Shown here in pieces: positions 39,398 to 49,145 of a stretch of DNA of 64,000 nt; the stretch's first letter is position 1, and each line of letters opens with the position of its first letter. Made by a program: the position numbers and the translations under genes. The notes under the pieces were generated by a model. The model was not told where the DNA came from. It did not search any database and saw only the letters and a list, made by a program, of their open reading frames with translations. Source of the DNA: Thiomonas sp. FB-Cd (lineage in GTDB: Bacteria; Pseudomonadota; Gammaproteobacteria; Burkholderiales; Burkholderiaceae_C); contig NZ_JPOE01000002.1 of the NCBI RefSeq assembly GCF_000733775.1, positions 2,108,001-2,172,000 of the forward strand. Reading direction: 5' to 3'.

Positions 39398-39467
39398 GCC
39401 AGCCTCCGGCACCCGCGCCGCTTGCGGCTTCCCCGCCTCTGTAGCGGCGCGCTGCCATGAGGCCCGC

Positions 39468-40424
39468 TCATGTCGCCCCGCCTGGCAGCTGGATTGTGCC
39501 GATGGTGGCACCGGCATCGAGTTCACGGTGCCGCACCAGCACGCTGTAGCGACGGCCGAAGTAACGGCCGAGCTCTTCGGTCAGGAACACCGAGCGATGC
39601 TGGCCTCCGGTGCAGCCAATGGCCACGACCACATAGCTGCGCTGGTCTTCAGCCATCGCCGGGAGCCATGTGTCGAGGAAGGTGGAAATATCGCCGAGCA
39701 TCCGCATGACTGATGCCTGCGTGCGCAAAAAGGCGGCCACCGGCTCGTCGCGCCCGGTCATGCCACGCAGCAACGGGTCGTAGTGGGGGTTCGGGAGCAT
39801 GCGTACATCGAACACAAAGTCCGCGTCCAGCGCGACGCCGCGTTTGAAGGCGAAGGACTCAAACAGGAGCGTCAGTTGCGCAGCCCCCACGCCGACAGCC
39901 TGTCGGACCCAGGCTCGCAACTGGGCCGGGCGAAGGCCGCTGGTGTCGATGTGCAGCCCCAGACGCGCCACGGGCGCGAGCAACTCGCGCTCAAGCTCGA
40001 TCGCCTCGATCAAGGCTGGCGCCGAGACCGGGAGAGGCTGATCCGGCGCGAGCGACTTCACGCCGCGAGCCGTCAGGGGATGGGCGCGGCGGGTTTCGGA
40101 GAAACGCTGGACCAGCGTGTCGGTACCACAATCGAGGTAAATGAAATGCAGGTCGCAGCGACTGCGCAAGCGTTGCGCCAGTTCGGGCAAAAGGCCCAGA
40201 CTCTCGACGCTGCGCACATCCATCGCAATGGCCACACGCGTGTGGCCCGCCTCCGTGGCAGCCTTGAGCAATTCGTCAACGAGCTGCGGCGGCAAATTGT
40301 CCACGCAGTAGTAACCCGCGTCTTCCAACGCATTGAGCGCGATGGATTTGCCGGACCCGGAGACCCCGGACAGGAGGACGACACGCAGATGCGCGGGCCA
40401 GTCCGGCGCGGGTGGCCGGTTCAC
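39468..40424 (-). CDS. rapZ: RNase adapter / nucleotide-binding protein RapZ
   Basis: 318 aa. Walker A GVSGSGKSIALNAL is at residues 19-32. DLHFIYLDCGTDTLVQRFSETRR and the C-terminal IGCTGGQHRSVFLTEEL are the conserved RapZ/YvcJ segments. In E. coli RapZ delivers GlmZ sRNA to RNase E to control glucosamine-6-phosphate synthase; in other bacteria it binds GTP/ATP with less clear roles. Its start overlaps the recN stop by 4 bp. Confidence 0.95.
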   Translation of the reverse strand: MNRPPAPDWPAHLRVVLLSGVSGSGKSIALNALEDAGYYCVDNLPPQLVDELLKAATEAGHTRVAIAMDVRSVESLGLLPELAQRLRSRCDLHFIYLDCGTDTLVQRFSETRRAHPLTARGVKSLAPDQPLPVSAPALIEAIELERELLAPVARLGLHIDTSGLRPAQLRAWVRQAVGVGAAQLTLLFESFAFKRGVALDADFVFDVRMLPNPHYDPLLRGMTGRDEPVAAFLRTQASVMRMLGDISTFLDTWLPAMAEDQRSYVVVAIGCTGGQHRSVFLTEELGRYFGRRYSVLVRHRELDAGATIGTIQLPGGAT

Positions 40425-42106
40425 ACCTGCACCTGCACGGTATCGCCGCGGCCAACACGGCTGGAATGCAGAAGCTCGCGTGCATGCGCCTGTGCCACCG
40501 GTGATTCGGCATCGCCACCAAGCATGCGTGCAATCTCGGCCACGCGCTGCTCAGGGCCCAGTAGCTCGATCTGGCTTTGCGTGCCGGTGCTGGCGCTGCA
40601 TTTGCTGACCTGAAGGTGACTGGCGGCGCATGCCGCGACCTGAGCCAGATGCGTCACGGCCAGCACCTGTCCGCTTTGGCCCAGGCTCGCCAGCAGACGC
40701 CCCACAGTATGCGCAACGCTGCCACCAATGCCAGCATCCACTTCGTCAAAAATCAGCGTCCCGACGGGTTGCTGCGCGGCCGTGGTGGCAGCAACGGCCA
40801 AGGCGATGCGTGAAAGCTCGCCACCGGAAGCCACGCGTGCAAGCGGGCGCAGCGCAGCACCGGGATGACCAGCCACCAAGAGCTCAACGCCTTCGGCTCC
40901 CGAGACCTGGATGTCGCCAAGCGGCTGCAACGCCACATCGAATCGTCCGCCCTTCATGCCGAGTTGCTGCATCAACGCCTGCACGCCTTGGGTCAGTGCG
41001 GGAGCCGCCGCGGCGCGCAGTGCGCTCAGGCGTGCGGCCGCTGTGCCCAAGGCCTCCTGCGCAGCCTGAACCTGTTTTTCAAGAGCGGGCAGGTCCGCCC
41101 CAAGCTCCAGCTCCGCCCATCGGGACTGCAAGCCCTGCCAAAGCGCAGGCAGTTCAGAGGGCGACACACGATGACGCCGCGCCACGCCCATCCATGCCGA
41201 AAGGCGTGCGTCGACTTCGGCCATCCGATCAGGGTCCACGTCGGCTTGGCGCAGTTTGGCGCCAAGCTCATGCGCCAGGTCACGCGTGATGGATTGAGCC
41301 GATTCCAGTTGATCCGCCAACGCGACCAGTTGCGGATCGATCTGCGCCGCAGCCTGCAGCAACTGATGCGCGCGCGCCAATTGGCGGTTGGCACCGGCTT
41401 CCTCATCATCCAATAATTGATCCACCGCCTGCAGTTGTTCGATCAGCTCGGCGGCATGCGCCAACCTGTGGTGCTCCGCATTCAGCGGCTCCCACTCCTG
41501 GGCAAGCGGGGCCAGCCGTGCAAGCTCAGCGATCTGCGCTGAAAGTTGCTCGCGCTCCTCAACCAGGCGCCCGGCATTCACCCGCGCCGCGTGCAGCCGC
41601 TCGCTGAGCAGCTTCCAGTGATGCCAGGCGCTGGCGCAGGCTTGCCGCGCATCCTTGGCTTGTGCGTACGCATCGAGCAGGTCGCGCGCGGCGTCGCTGC
41701 GCGCCAAGCTCTGCCAGGCATGCTGGCCATGAATGTCCACAAGCATGGCGCCTGCCGCCCGCAACTGCGTGAGGGTGGCCGGGCTGCCATTGATGAAGCC
41801 GCGCGAGCGGCCCTGAGCGTCAATGACGCGCCGCAGCAAGATGGTGTCCTGTACCTCAAAACCCTGCTCATCGACCCAGTCGGCAAGCGCCAGCGGCACG
41901 TCAAATTCTGCGCTGATCTCGGCTCGCATGCTGCCCGGGCGCAGCACCGAGGCGTCCCCACGTTCGCCCAGGGCAAGTTTGAGCGCGTCGATGAGGATTG
42001 ATTTGCCCGCGCCTGTCTCGCCTGTGAGCACGGTGAAGCCCGCGCCGAGATCGAGCTCCAGCGCATTGACGAGGACGAAGTCGCGGATATGCAGACGGCG
42101 CAGCAT
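40421..42106 (-). CDS. recN: DNA repair protein RecN
   Basis: 561 aa SMC-like ATPase used in recombinational double-strand-break repair. Walker A is TGETGAGKSILIDAL near the N-terminus. Two helical arms flank a short hinge. The C-terminal half carries the ABC signature VASGGELSRIALA, Walker B LIFDEVDAGIGG and an AVTHLAQVA switch. Followed by rapZ, preceded by nadK 6 bp away. Confidence 0.96.
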   Translation of the reverse strand: MLRRLHIRDFVLVNALELDLGAGFTVLTGETGAGKSILIDALKLALGERGDASVLRPGSMRAEISAEFDVPLALADWVDEQGFEVQDTILLRRVIDAQGRSRGFINGSPATLTQLRAAGAMLVDIHGQHAWQSLARSDAARDLLDAYAQAKDARQACASAWHHWKLLSERLHAARVNAGRLVEEREQLSAQIAELARLAPLAQEWEPLNAEHHRLAHAAELIEQLQAVDQLLDDEEAGANRQLARAHQLLQAAAQIDPQLVALADQLESAQSITRDLAHELGAKLRQADVDPDRMAEVDARLSAWMGVARRHRVSPSELPALWQGLQSRWAELELGADLPALEKQVQAAQEALGTAAARLSALRAAAAPALTQGVQALMQQLGMKGGRFDVALQPLGDIQVSGAEGVELLVAGHPGAALRPLARVASGGELSRIALAVAATTAAQQPVGTLIFDEVDAGIGGSVAHTVGRLLASLGQSGQVLAVTHLAQVAACAASHLQVSKCSASTGTQSQIELLGPEQRVAEIARMLGGDAESPVAQAHARELLHSSRVGRGDTVQVQV

Positions 42107-42112
42107 GACGCG

Positions 42113-43012
42113 TTAGTCCTCCGCACCGAGAATTTCGTGCCAGTGCAGCTTCTTGCGCAAGGTGGCGTAATAGCTCCAGCCTGGCGGATGAAGAAAAACG
42201 GCACGATGGGGAGACACATGCAGGGTGATGCGATCGCCACCAAGAAGATCGGCAAAATGCTGCATGTCAAAATTCACGCCCACGTCCTTTGGCGAGACCA
42301 CCTCAATGTCGATGCGCACGTGCTCAGGAAGCACGATGGGCCGGTTGGAGAGCGTGTGCGCCGCGATCGGCACCAACACGAGGCCGGGCACGCTGGGATG
42401 CAGGATGGGGCCGCCAGCGGACATGGCATACGCTGTGGATCCCGTCGGCGTGGCCACGATCAGGCCGTCGGCTCGCTGCACGTACATGAAGCGCTCGTCA
42501 ACATCCACGCGAAGCTCGACCAGCCCATAGGCGCCGCTGCGGTTGACGACCACGTCGTTGATGGCGATCCCCTCAAAAATGCGTTGACCGTCGCGCACGA
42601 CCTCGCCGGCCAACACCGCCCGCTGCTCGCGCTCAAAACGCCCGGCGAGCATCGCGCCAAGGGCCAAGCGCCAGTCAGCCTCGGTGATGTCGGTGATGAA
42701 GCCCAAGCGCCCGGCGTTAATGCCCACCAGAGGGATTCCGAACGGCGCGAGTTGGCGCGACGCCCCGAGCATCGTGCCATCGCCTCCGACCACCACCGCC
42801 ACCCAGCCGCCAGTGGCGGCACGCTGGCCGACCTCGGCCAAGCTGAGATCGGCATGGCCCGGAAGGTCACAATGGTGGGCGGTCTGGCGCTCCACGTACA
42901 CCTCCACCCCGTTTTCCGCCAACCAGCCACCAATCTCGGCCAAGGTGCGGCTGACGCCCGCAGCTTGGTACTTGCCGATGAGAATCACCTGCTGAAACAC
43001 GGGGGTTGGCAT
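42113..43012 (-). CDS. nadK: NAD kinase NadK
   Basis: 299 aa. Phosphorylates NAD to NADP. The GGDGTML motif (catalytic Asp) is near residue 75 and the second conserved block TPTGSTAYAMSAGGP near 188. NDVVVNRSG provides NAD contacts. Divergent from hrcA; followed by recN. The nadK-recN and nadK-hrcA pairs are conserved in betaproteobacteria. Confidence 0.97.
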   Translation of the reverse strand: MPTPVFQQVILIGKYQAAGVSRTLAEIGGWLAENGVEVYVERQTAHHCDLPGHADLSLAEVGQRAATGGWVAVVVGGDGTMLGASRQLAPFGIPLVGINAGRLGFITDITEADWRLALGAMLAGRFEREQRAVLAGEVVRDGQRIFEGIAINDVVVNRSGAYGLVELRVDVDERFMYVQRADGLIVATPTGSTAYAMSAGGPILHPSVPGLVLVPIAAHTLSNRPIVLPEHVRIDIEVVSPKDVGVNFDMQHFADLLGGDRITLHVSPHRAVFLHPPGWSYYATLRKKLHWHEILGAED

Positions 43013-43247
43013 GGGACTGGGCTGGGTGGCGTAGGGCCGTTGCGTTCGGGTTTTTCCGGGCGTGGTGCGGGGCGCCTGCCATGGATTACATCACAGCGCC
43101 GCTGACCCTGGGATCTCGCGCCAATCGCTCAGCGTCCGGCTTGAGCATCGTGGGCGGATCCCTGTGCCAGGGGCTTGGTGCTCGAGCGTGCGGCTACCGA
43201 TGCATGCACATGCAGCCCCAAGTTCGACAGGCACCTAAAATGAGCCA

Positions 43248-44267
43248 ATGGACGAACGTGCGCGCGTACTGCTCAAGACACTGATCGAACGGTATATCGC
43301 CGATGGTCAACCTATCGGGTCGCGCACTTTGTCGCGGGCTTCGGGCCTTGAGCTTTCTGCGGCGACCATCCGCAACGTCATGGCCGACCTGGAAGACCTG
43401 GGTCTCATTACGAGCCCGCATACCTCGGCGGGGCGGGTGCCCACCCCGCGCGGTTATCGGCTGTTCGTCGACACCATGCTCACTGTGCATCCTGTGACTG
43501 GCACAGATGACGTCGGGGAAAATTTCAGGTCGCAGCTTGCCACCGTCGAGCCACAAAAGGTCATTGTGCAGGCGGCGCAACTGCTGTCGAATCTGTCCCA
43601 TTTCGTCGGCGTGGTGATGAGCCCACGGCGCAATGCGGCGTTCCGGCACATCGAATTCCTGCGCCTTTCGGAGCAGCGCATTTTGGTCATTCTTGTCGAT
43701 GCCGGCGGCGATGTGCAAAACCGCATCATTCTGACGGACCAGCCCTACACCCAGAGCCAGTTGACGGAGGCCGCCAATTACCTCAATGCCAATTACAGCG
43801 GCCTGAGTTTCGAACAAGTCGCGGGGCATCTTCGCGGCGAGGTGGAACATTTGCGCAGCGAAATCGTCACGTTGATGCAGGCAGCCGTTGCCGTAGGCAG
43901 CCAAGCGCTGGCCGAACAACAGGAACAGGTTGTCATCTCCGGGCAGCAGCAGCTGCTCAACGTGGAGGATCTTTCCGGTAACCTCGCCAGTCTGCGCCGC
44001 CTGTTTGACCTTTTTGAACAGAAATCACACCTGCTCAAGTTGCTCGACGTTTCGGCGCGTGCCGAGGGGGTGCGCATTTATATTGGCGGCGAAAATGATG
44101 TCGTGCCGTTCGAGGAACTCTCGGTGATCACGGCACCCTACGAGGTCGACGGCAAAGTGGTGGGCACGCTCGGTGTCATTGGCCCAACCCGCATGGCCTA
44201 TGATCGGATGATCCAGATCGTCGACATTACCGCCAAGCTTGTGAGCAACGCGCTGAGCCAGCGCTGA
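43248..44267 (+). CDS. hrcA: Heat-inducible transcription repressor HrcA
   Basis: 339 aa. The N-terminal winged helix carries [16 protein letters not shown] and [19 protein letters not shown] central dimerisation region and a C-terminal [20 protein letters not shown] segment follow. HrcA represses groE and dnaK operons by binding the CIRCE inverted repeat and needs GroEL for folding. I saw no CIRCE copy in its own 235-bp upstream region. Confidence 0.95.
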   Translation: MDERARVLLKTLIERYIADGQPIGSRTLSRASGLELSAATIRNVMADLEDLGLITSPHTSAGRVPTPRGYRLFVDTMLTVHPVTGTDDVGENFRSQLATVEPQKVIVQAAQLLSNLSHFVGVVMSPRRNAAFRHIEFLRLSEQRILVILVDAGGDVQNRIILTDQPYTQSQLTEAANYLNANYSGLSFEQVAGHLRGEVEHLRSEIVTLMQAAVAVGSQALAEQQEQVVISGQQQLLNVEDLSGNLASLRRLFDLFEQKSHLLKLLDVSARAEGVRIYIGGENDVVPFEELSVITAPYEVDGKVVGTLGVIGPTRMAYDRMIQIVDITAKLVSNALSQR

Positions 44268-44341
44268 GTTTGACATCCCGCTGGGCCCGGGGAACGCTGC
44301 GAAAGAACGGAGATTTCTGCGGCGATCGACGGAATCGGGAT

Positions 44342-44779
44342 TCATCGCACAATCAGCACCGGTACGCGGCACGAAGCCAACACCTTGGTCGCGACCGAAC
44401 CAAGGGCCACACCGCCGAGAGCCGTGTGACCGTGCGAGCCCATGACGATCAGGTCAATCGCATGTTCAAGCGCGAACTGGGTGATGCGTGCCGCCGCATC
44501 GCCCACCAGATGGTGGGGCCGCACGTCCAGGCCAGAAGCAGCCAAGGCGGATTGCGCGGGAGCCAGAACCGCCTCACTTTGCTCGGCGTAATAGCCATCG
44601 AGCACCTCGCGCGAAAGATAGGAGCGTGCCAGCGCCGTCCCCACAGGCGGTTCGACGTGGAGCAAATCCACCTGCGGCAACTCCCGCCACCACGCAAGCC
44701 GCTGCAGGAGAAAATCCACCGCGCGTTGCGTGAAAGGCGATCCATCAATCGGGAGAAGGCAGCGAATTGTCGGGTTCAT
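44342..44779 (-). CDS. Universal stress protein, UspA family
   Basis: 145 aa single Usp domain. The ATP-binding loop is IVMGSHGHTALGGVALGSVATKVL (key residues G-2x-G-9x-G-S, split here as GSHGH, then GSVAT). The start (MNPTIRCLLPIDGSP) and end (CRVPVLIVR) are typical. Role: stress survival, details unknown. Convergent with hrcA. Confidence 0.93.
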   Translation of the reverse strand: MNPTIRCLLPIDGSPFTQRAVDFLLQRLAWWRELPQVDLLHVEPPVGTALARSYLSREVLDGYYAEQSEAVLAPAQSALAASGLDVRPHHLVGDAAARITQFALEHAIDLIVMGSHGHTALGGVALGSVATKVLASCRVPVLIVR

Positions 44780-44889
44780 TTTTCAATTATGTCAAAGCGA
44801 CTCTCTCCACACAATACAAACCAACTGTTGCTCTCTCCTGCCTGTTACCACTCGCTTAGAATCGGCGCCTCGCTTACCGACACCCTGAG

Positions 44890-44966
44890 GGGCCGTTAGC
44901 TCAGTTGGTTAGAGCAGAGGACTCATAATCCTTTGGTCGTTGGTTCAAGTCCAACACGGCCTACCA
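44890..44966 (+). tRNA. tRNA with CAT anticodon (Met elongator, or Ile2)
   Basis: 77 nt with encoded CCA. The acceptor GGGCCGT pairs with ACGGCCT. The D arm is AGCTCAGTTGGTTAGAGC. The anticodon loop is CTCATAA with anticodon CAT. The T arm is GTTGG-TTCAAGT-CCAAC. Elongator Met and lysidine-modified Ile2 tRNAs share CAT; the body resembles both and I cannot decide from sequence alone. It is not the initiator, which would begin with C-A at the first pair. Confidence 0.93.
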
Positions 44967-45046
44967 ATTTTTTCATAGTTAATACAAGTAGTTAGAGAAA
45001 ATTCCGCTTGCAAGACGTAAAGATTCGGTGATGACGTCGGCAGCTG

Positions 45047-46039
45047 CTACCGACGCAGGATGGCTGCGTAGTCGGGACGCAGCGGGTACAGCCAGATGTC
45101 TTTGACCGGCAGGGCTTGTTGGTGCGACAGGCTCTTCTTGCCGCGGCCGGTTGTTTTGCCCACGAGGACCCAGTTGGCGGCCTTGTAGCAGGTGCCTTTG
45201 TGGCGGGGGCTTTCGACGAAGGTCTCCAGCATCACGGGCTGGTAGCCATAGCGCTGCTGCCAATCCTTGGGCAGGCGACGCGCGGCGAGGGCCAGATCGA
45301 GCGGGTCTTGCGTGGCATCGTCGCTGGCCAGCGCGGCAGCGCGCAGCACGGCGTTTTCATCCGCGCCCTGCACGAGCGCCGTGGCGCCCGCATAGCGCAG
45401 GCTGTTCTGCGTGAGCGTGCCGGTCTTGTCGGACACCAGCGTGTCCATCGCCCCAGCCTCCTCCACTGCGGGCAGCCGCGTGACCAGTACGCCCTGGTGC
45501 GCCAGCAACTGGCTGCTTACGGCCGTGGCCAGGGTGTAGGTGACAGGCAGCGCCACCGGCACGGAGGCCACCAGCAGCATGAGCGCGAACACCGCCGTGT
45601 CGAGTAAGGGCCGGTGATGCCACAGCGCGAAGCCGATGACGATGGCCACGAGCGCGAGGTCGAATACCACCAGCCGTTTGACGATGGCGAAGATGGTGCT
45701 TTGCATGTGGCTGGGCGCGTTGGAGGTACGCACCAGTTCGGCGGTGTGGCCGAAGAAGGTGCGTGCGCCGGTAGCGGTGACGACGCCCGTGGCCTCGCCC
45801 TGTCGCACGATGGCGCCGGTGTAGGCCGGTTTTCCGGCGCCCGCGTCCACCGGCAGCGATTCGCCGGTGAGCGCCGACTCATCGAGTGACACGGCGCCAT
45901 CGAGCAGCCGCAGATCGGCCGGCACGATATCGCCAGCGCGGATGTGCACCACATCGCCCGGTACCACCTGCTCGGCGGCAATCTGCTGCCACTGCGCGTC
46001 GCGCAGCACGCGCGCGTTGACATGCAACTGCTTGCGCAA
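45047..46039 (-). CDS. Chimeric ORF: P-type ATPase core joined in frame to a DUF4338 C-terminus
   Basis: 330 aa open frame made of two unrelated parts. Residues 1 to ~255 are the middle of a proton-type P-ATPase: PGDVVHIRAGDIVPADLRLL, DESALTGESLPV and the phosphorylation motif SDKTGTLTQN, with two membrane helices. Then, from LPKDWQQRYGYQPVMLETF on (45047-45274), it is the end of a DUF4338 (DruA-like) protein: GTCYKAANW, GRGKK, PVKDIWLYPL. The P-ATPase N- and C-terminal parts are missing, so it cannot pump. It looks like a deletion joint. Confidence 0.75.
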   Translation of the reverse strand: MRKQLHVNARVLRDAQWQQIAAEQVVPGDVVHIRAGDIVPADLRLLDGAVSLDESALTGESLPVDAGAGKPAYTGAIVRQGEATGVVTATGARTFFGHTAELVRTSNAPSHMQSTIFAIVKRLVVFDLALVAIVIGFALWHHRPLLDTAVFALMLLVASVPVALPVTYTLATAVSSQLLAHQGVLVTRLPAVEEAGAMDTLVSDKTGTLTQNSLRYAGATALVQGADENAVLRAAALASDDATQDPLDLALAARRLPKDWQQRYGYQPVMLETFVESPRHKGTCYKAANWVLVGKTTGRGKKSLSHQQALPVKDIWLYPLRPDYAAILRR

Positions 46040-46340
46040 CAGAGCCAGCGCATCCTTGGCGCGCTATTCCTGCACGAACGCCACCACGGCGATGACCAGC
46101 GATTCCAGCCCGCGCCCGAGCAGCCATTGCAGCACGATGACGGCTTCAAGCATCCACGGCACTGGCGCCCAGAACTTCGCCAGCAGTTGCCGCCACGGCG
46201 CCACCGTCTGCTCGGCGATGGACACGGGCCAGCCGTGCGGCGGCCTCGCTCGCGCTCAGCCCATTGCTTGGATCTGTCTCAGGCCAGTCGCCCGACTGCA
46301 CGGGCTCGGCTTCAGCTTGGGCAGGGGTCGTTGCGGCCAT
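45275..46340 (-). pseudogene. Plasma-membrane proton-type P-ATPase remnant
   Basis: The gene begins with MAATTPAQAEAE at 46340. It loses frame near 46225: after GLSASEAAARLA the family sequence continues in another frame as VSIAEQTVAPWRQLLAKFW. A TAG stop follows at 46064-46066, after VVAFVQE. The long fragment starting at 46039 comes next and is cut at about 45275. The nucleotide-binding and C-terminal membrane domains are absent. It lies 10 bp after the flavoprotein gene and probably once formed an operon with it. Confidence 0.8.
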
Positions 46341-46349
46341 CGTGGGTTC

Positions 46350-47777
46350 CTAAAACTTGAAGGCGCGTGCGGCCTTGTTGATGCCTTCGCTGAGCATGGG
46401 ATGCGGAAACACCGTATCGGCCAAGGCCTTTGCGCCGAGCCCTTGTTCGAGCGCCAGCGCCAGCGGGGCGATCAGTTGCGCGGCGTCCATGCCGGCGATC
46501 TGCGCCCCCAACAGGCGGGCGTCCTGGCGATTGAACACCAGTTTGATGAACCCTTGCGTCTCGGCATAGATCTGCGCCCGCGAATCTTCGGCGTAGTCGT
46601 AGCGCATCACGGCCACGGCATCGGCACCGAGCGCCGCTTCGGCCTGCGCTGCGGTCTGTCCTGCATGCGCCAGTTCGGGCTCGGTGAACACCGTCATCGG
46701 CACGGCGTGGAACAGCATGCGATCCACCGCCTGCCCGCCAGCAGCGATGCAGTGCGCGGCCACCAGGCTTTGCCGCACGGCGGAATGGAACAACATGCTG
46801 CGTCCATTGACATCTCCCGGCGCCCATACCTGCGGGTTGGACGTGCGCAGGGTGTCGTCCACCCGCACATGCCCGCGCTCCATCGCCAGACCGAGGTGCT
46901 CCACGCCTTCAGGCAGCACGGCCACGCGGCCGGTGGCGATGAGCACGGCGTCGCCCTGCATGCTGCGCTCGCCGCCGTCTTGCTTGTATCGCACGTGATA
47001 GCCATCGCCCTCGCGCGCGATGCTCAGCACCTGCGCGGAGCGTTCGATGCGCACGCGCTGCGACAGACTGGCGTGCAGAAAAGACGCCAGCTCAGCATCG
47101 AACCCGGGCAGCACCTGAGGCGCATATTCGAGAATGCTGCACTGGGCGCCGAGGGCCTGCAGCATCGACGCCGTCTCCACCCCGATGTAGCCGCCGCCGA
47201 TGATGACGAGGTGTTGCGGCAGCGGCAGATTGGCGCCGAGGCGGAAGAAGTCGTGCGAAGTCAGTGCCAGATCCGCCCCGAGTATGGGCAGGCGCGCGGG
47301 AGCCGAGCCCGTGCCGAGTATCAATTGGCGAAAGCGTACTTCGCGCGAGCCGCTGCCATCGCCAGCATCGATGCGCGCGCGATCCGGCGCGATGATCACG
47401 CCGCGCCCCTGCACGAAGGCGACGCCGCCCGCAGCGATCTCGCGCGCATGCTGCGCGTAGCGGGTGTTCTGCACCCGATCCTTGTGCGCCAGCACCGCGC
47501 CCCAGTCCACCGCGGGCTTGCCGCCGCGCAGACCGAAGCCGTCGAATTTGTCCGCCAGACCGCGCACCAGCGCCGCCTCGCGCACCGCCTTCGAAGGCAC
47601 GCAACCCTCGGCCAGACAGTCGCCACCGAGATTGCCGATCGGGTCGACCATCAGCACCGACCGCCCGGCCTGGGCGAGAAAAAAGGCCCCTGGATACCCA
47701 GCGCCTCCAGCGCCGAGCACGAGCACATCCACGTCGTTGCTCAGGGCGGTCAGCGGGGTTAAAAATTTGAGTGCCAT
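46350..47777 (-). CDS. FAD-dependent dithiol oxidoreductase (lipoamide dehydrogenase-like)
   Basis: 475 aa from MALKFLTPLTALSNDVD at 47777. The FAD-binding GAGGAGYPGAFFLAQAG, redox-active pair GGDCLAEGCVPSKA, NAD-binding VIIGGGYIGVETAS and C-terminal HPMLSEGINKAAR (catalytic His) are all present. Family members reduce lipoamide, mercury or other disulfides. The substrate here is unknown; there is no 2-oxo-acid dehydrogenase nearby. Its neighbours are a P-ATPase remnant and IS debris. Confidence 0.88.
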   Translation of the reverse strand: MALKFLTPLTALSNDVDVLVLGAGGAGYPGAFFLAQAGRSVLMVDPIGNLGGDCLAEGCVPSKAVREAALVRGLADKFDGFGLRGGKPAVDWGAVLAHKDRVQNTRYAQHAREIAAGGVAFVQGRGVIIAPDRARIDAGDGSGSREVRFRQLILGTGSAPARLPILGADLALTSHDFFRLGANLPLPQHLVIIGGGYIGVETASMLQALGAQCSILEYAPQVLPGFDAELASFLHASLSQRVRIERSAQVLSIAREGDGYHVRYKQDGGERSMQGDAVLIATGRVAVLPEGVEHLGLAMERGHVRVDDTLRTSNPQVWAPGDVNGRSMLFHSAVRQSLVAAHCIAAGGQAVDRMLFHAVPMTVFTEPELAHAGQTAAQAEAALGADAVAVMRYDYAEDSRAQIYAETQGFIKLVFNRQDARLLGAQIAGMDAAQLIAPLALALEQGLGAKALADTVFPHPMLSEGINKAARAFKF

Positions 47778-47921
47778 TCCATCCTCCAAACTCCATGCAG
47801 AATGCAAAGCATTGGATTGCGGCGGCGCAACATGGCGTTTGACTTGCATCAAGGTCGTCAGACCTGTGAATGTCAGACACGCTCCAAAATGCAACGCGAG
47901 CACCGATAGCGCGAACAGGCC

Positions 47922-48164
47922 CTAATCGTTGCCCGGCGGCATGTTTTCAGGTTGTTCCAGACCCAATGCTGCGCGTCGGCGCAACGCCAGCCAAGGCAGC
48001 ACGCAGCCAACGATCTACGCCACTGCGCGCGCGGCCAGCAGCATGCCCGGAGAAAACCCGGTCAGAGTGTCGCCCCCGAATTCCTGAACCAAGCGTGGAT
48101 CGACCACGCCCGAGGTCAGTGCGCTGATCAGTGCAATCAGCAGCAGGCTGACAGATAGTTCCAT
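47922..48164 (-). pseudogene. Small membrane-protein fragment with an internal TAG
   Basis: The ATG at 48164 starts 49 residues with a hydrophobic helix (VSLLLIALISALTSGVV) and a second one beginning. A TAG at 48015-48017 interrupts. Past the stop the frame continues sensibly (IVGCVLPWLALRRRAALG) to a TAG at 47922. I do not recognise the family. The 5' side abuts the broken end of an IS110 transposase, so it may be the tail of a longer gene. Confidence 0.4.
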
Positions 48165-49042
48165 GCTGCCTCGGTCAGCAAGCGCCGCGCGTGAGCATTG
48201 CCGGTCTTGGTGATCGAGCCGCGCCGCACACTGTTGCCGCTGGAATGCTCCGAAGGCACGAGTCCAAGGTAGCCCATGAGCTGGCGCGCCGTGCCGAAGC
48301 GGCTGATGTCTCCGACCTCGCACACCAGGCCGATGGCGCTGACGGTGTCGATGCCGCGCAGCGCCCGCAGCGCCGCCACGACCGGCTCGAAGCGCCAGCC
48401 TTGGACTATCTGCTGCAGCGCAGCCGTCAACCGCTGCACTCGCTCCTCGGTCGCTTGCACAGCCAGTTGGTATTCCGTCAGCGCGATCTGATCTGCAGGG
48501 TGAGCAAAGTGCTGATCGGCGATCCAGCGCTGATGCATCTTGGTCCAGGACGTCTTGCCGGCATAGCGGCGGTCCAGACGCAGCAGGAACGCCTTGAGCT
48601 GTTGACGCACCTTCAGGCGCAGGTTGACCGCGTCCTCGCGTGCCCGCCAGAGATTGCGCATCGCTTCGTGGGCCTCGTCGGGCACCCAGATGGCCTTGAG
48701 CTCGCCGGCGCGCGACAGCTCGGCCAGCCGGGCGCAATCGCGCCGATCAGTCTTGATTCGTGCGCCTGCTCGCCGCGGTATCAACGAGGGTGCAATGATC
48801 TCGCAGCGATAGCCGCGCCGAGTCAGCTCTCGATGCAGCCCGTAGCCGGTGGGCCCGGCCTCGTAGACCACGCTCACCTGCCGCGCCGGACTGTACTTGC
48901 GCAGCGTCTTGAGAACCCCCTGCACGTCGGGCCCGAGGGTGCCCACGAAACGGCTCGGCTCTCGCCCGGCTTCGCACACAGCAACCGCGATGCTGTCCTT
49001 GGGCGCATCCAGACCAACGAAGAACTTGATACTCTCGTCCAT
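48137..49042 (-). pseudogene. IS110-family transposase, C-terminally truncated (copy C)
   Basis: About 301 aa from MDESIKFFVGLD at 49042. It is a different subfamily from copies A and B. The DEDD residues are in FVGLDAPKDS, VVYEAGPTGYG and KTDRRDCARLA. The Transposase_20 domain starts at LRGIDTVSAIG and runs through LMGYLGLVPSEHSSG. After RRLLTEAAWNYL the frame ends in SACC, so roughly the last 80-90 residues are missing. Probably inactive. The 5' end of the element appears to lie near 49150, inside a truncated secreted-protein gene. Confidence 0.8.
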
Positions 49043-49145
49043 GGCTCGTCTCCATACGGTTTGCGGCTGGGGAAACCCGCCGCATGTGGCTCGGCACACT
49101 CTCAGAGTGCGCAATCCACGATACCGGAGACGGGCCTTCCTTCGC

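Noticed and set aside
43013..43247. CIRCE element before hrcA
   Set aside because: No TTAGCACTC-N9-GAGTGCTAA-like repeat is visible on either strand.
48015..48737. 240-codon minus-strand frame across the IS110 copy C transposase
   Set aside because: Most of it is an out-of-phase reading of the transposase; only its last ~49 codons look like a membrane protein.
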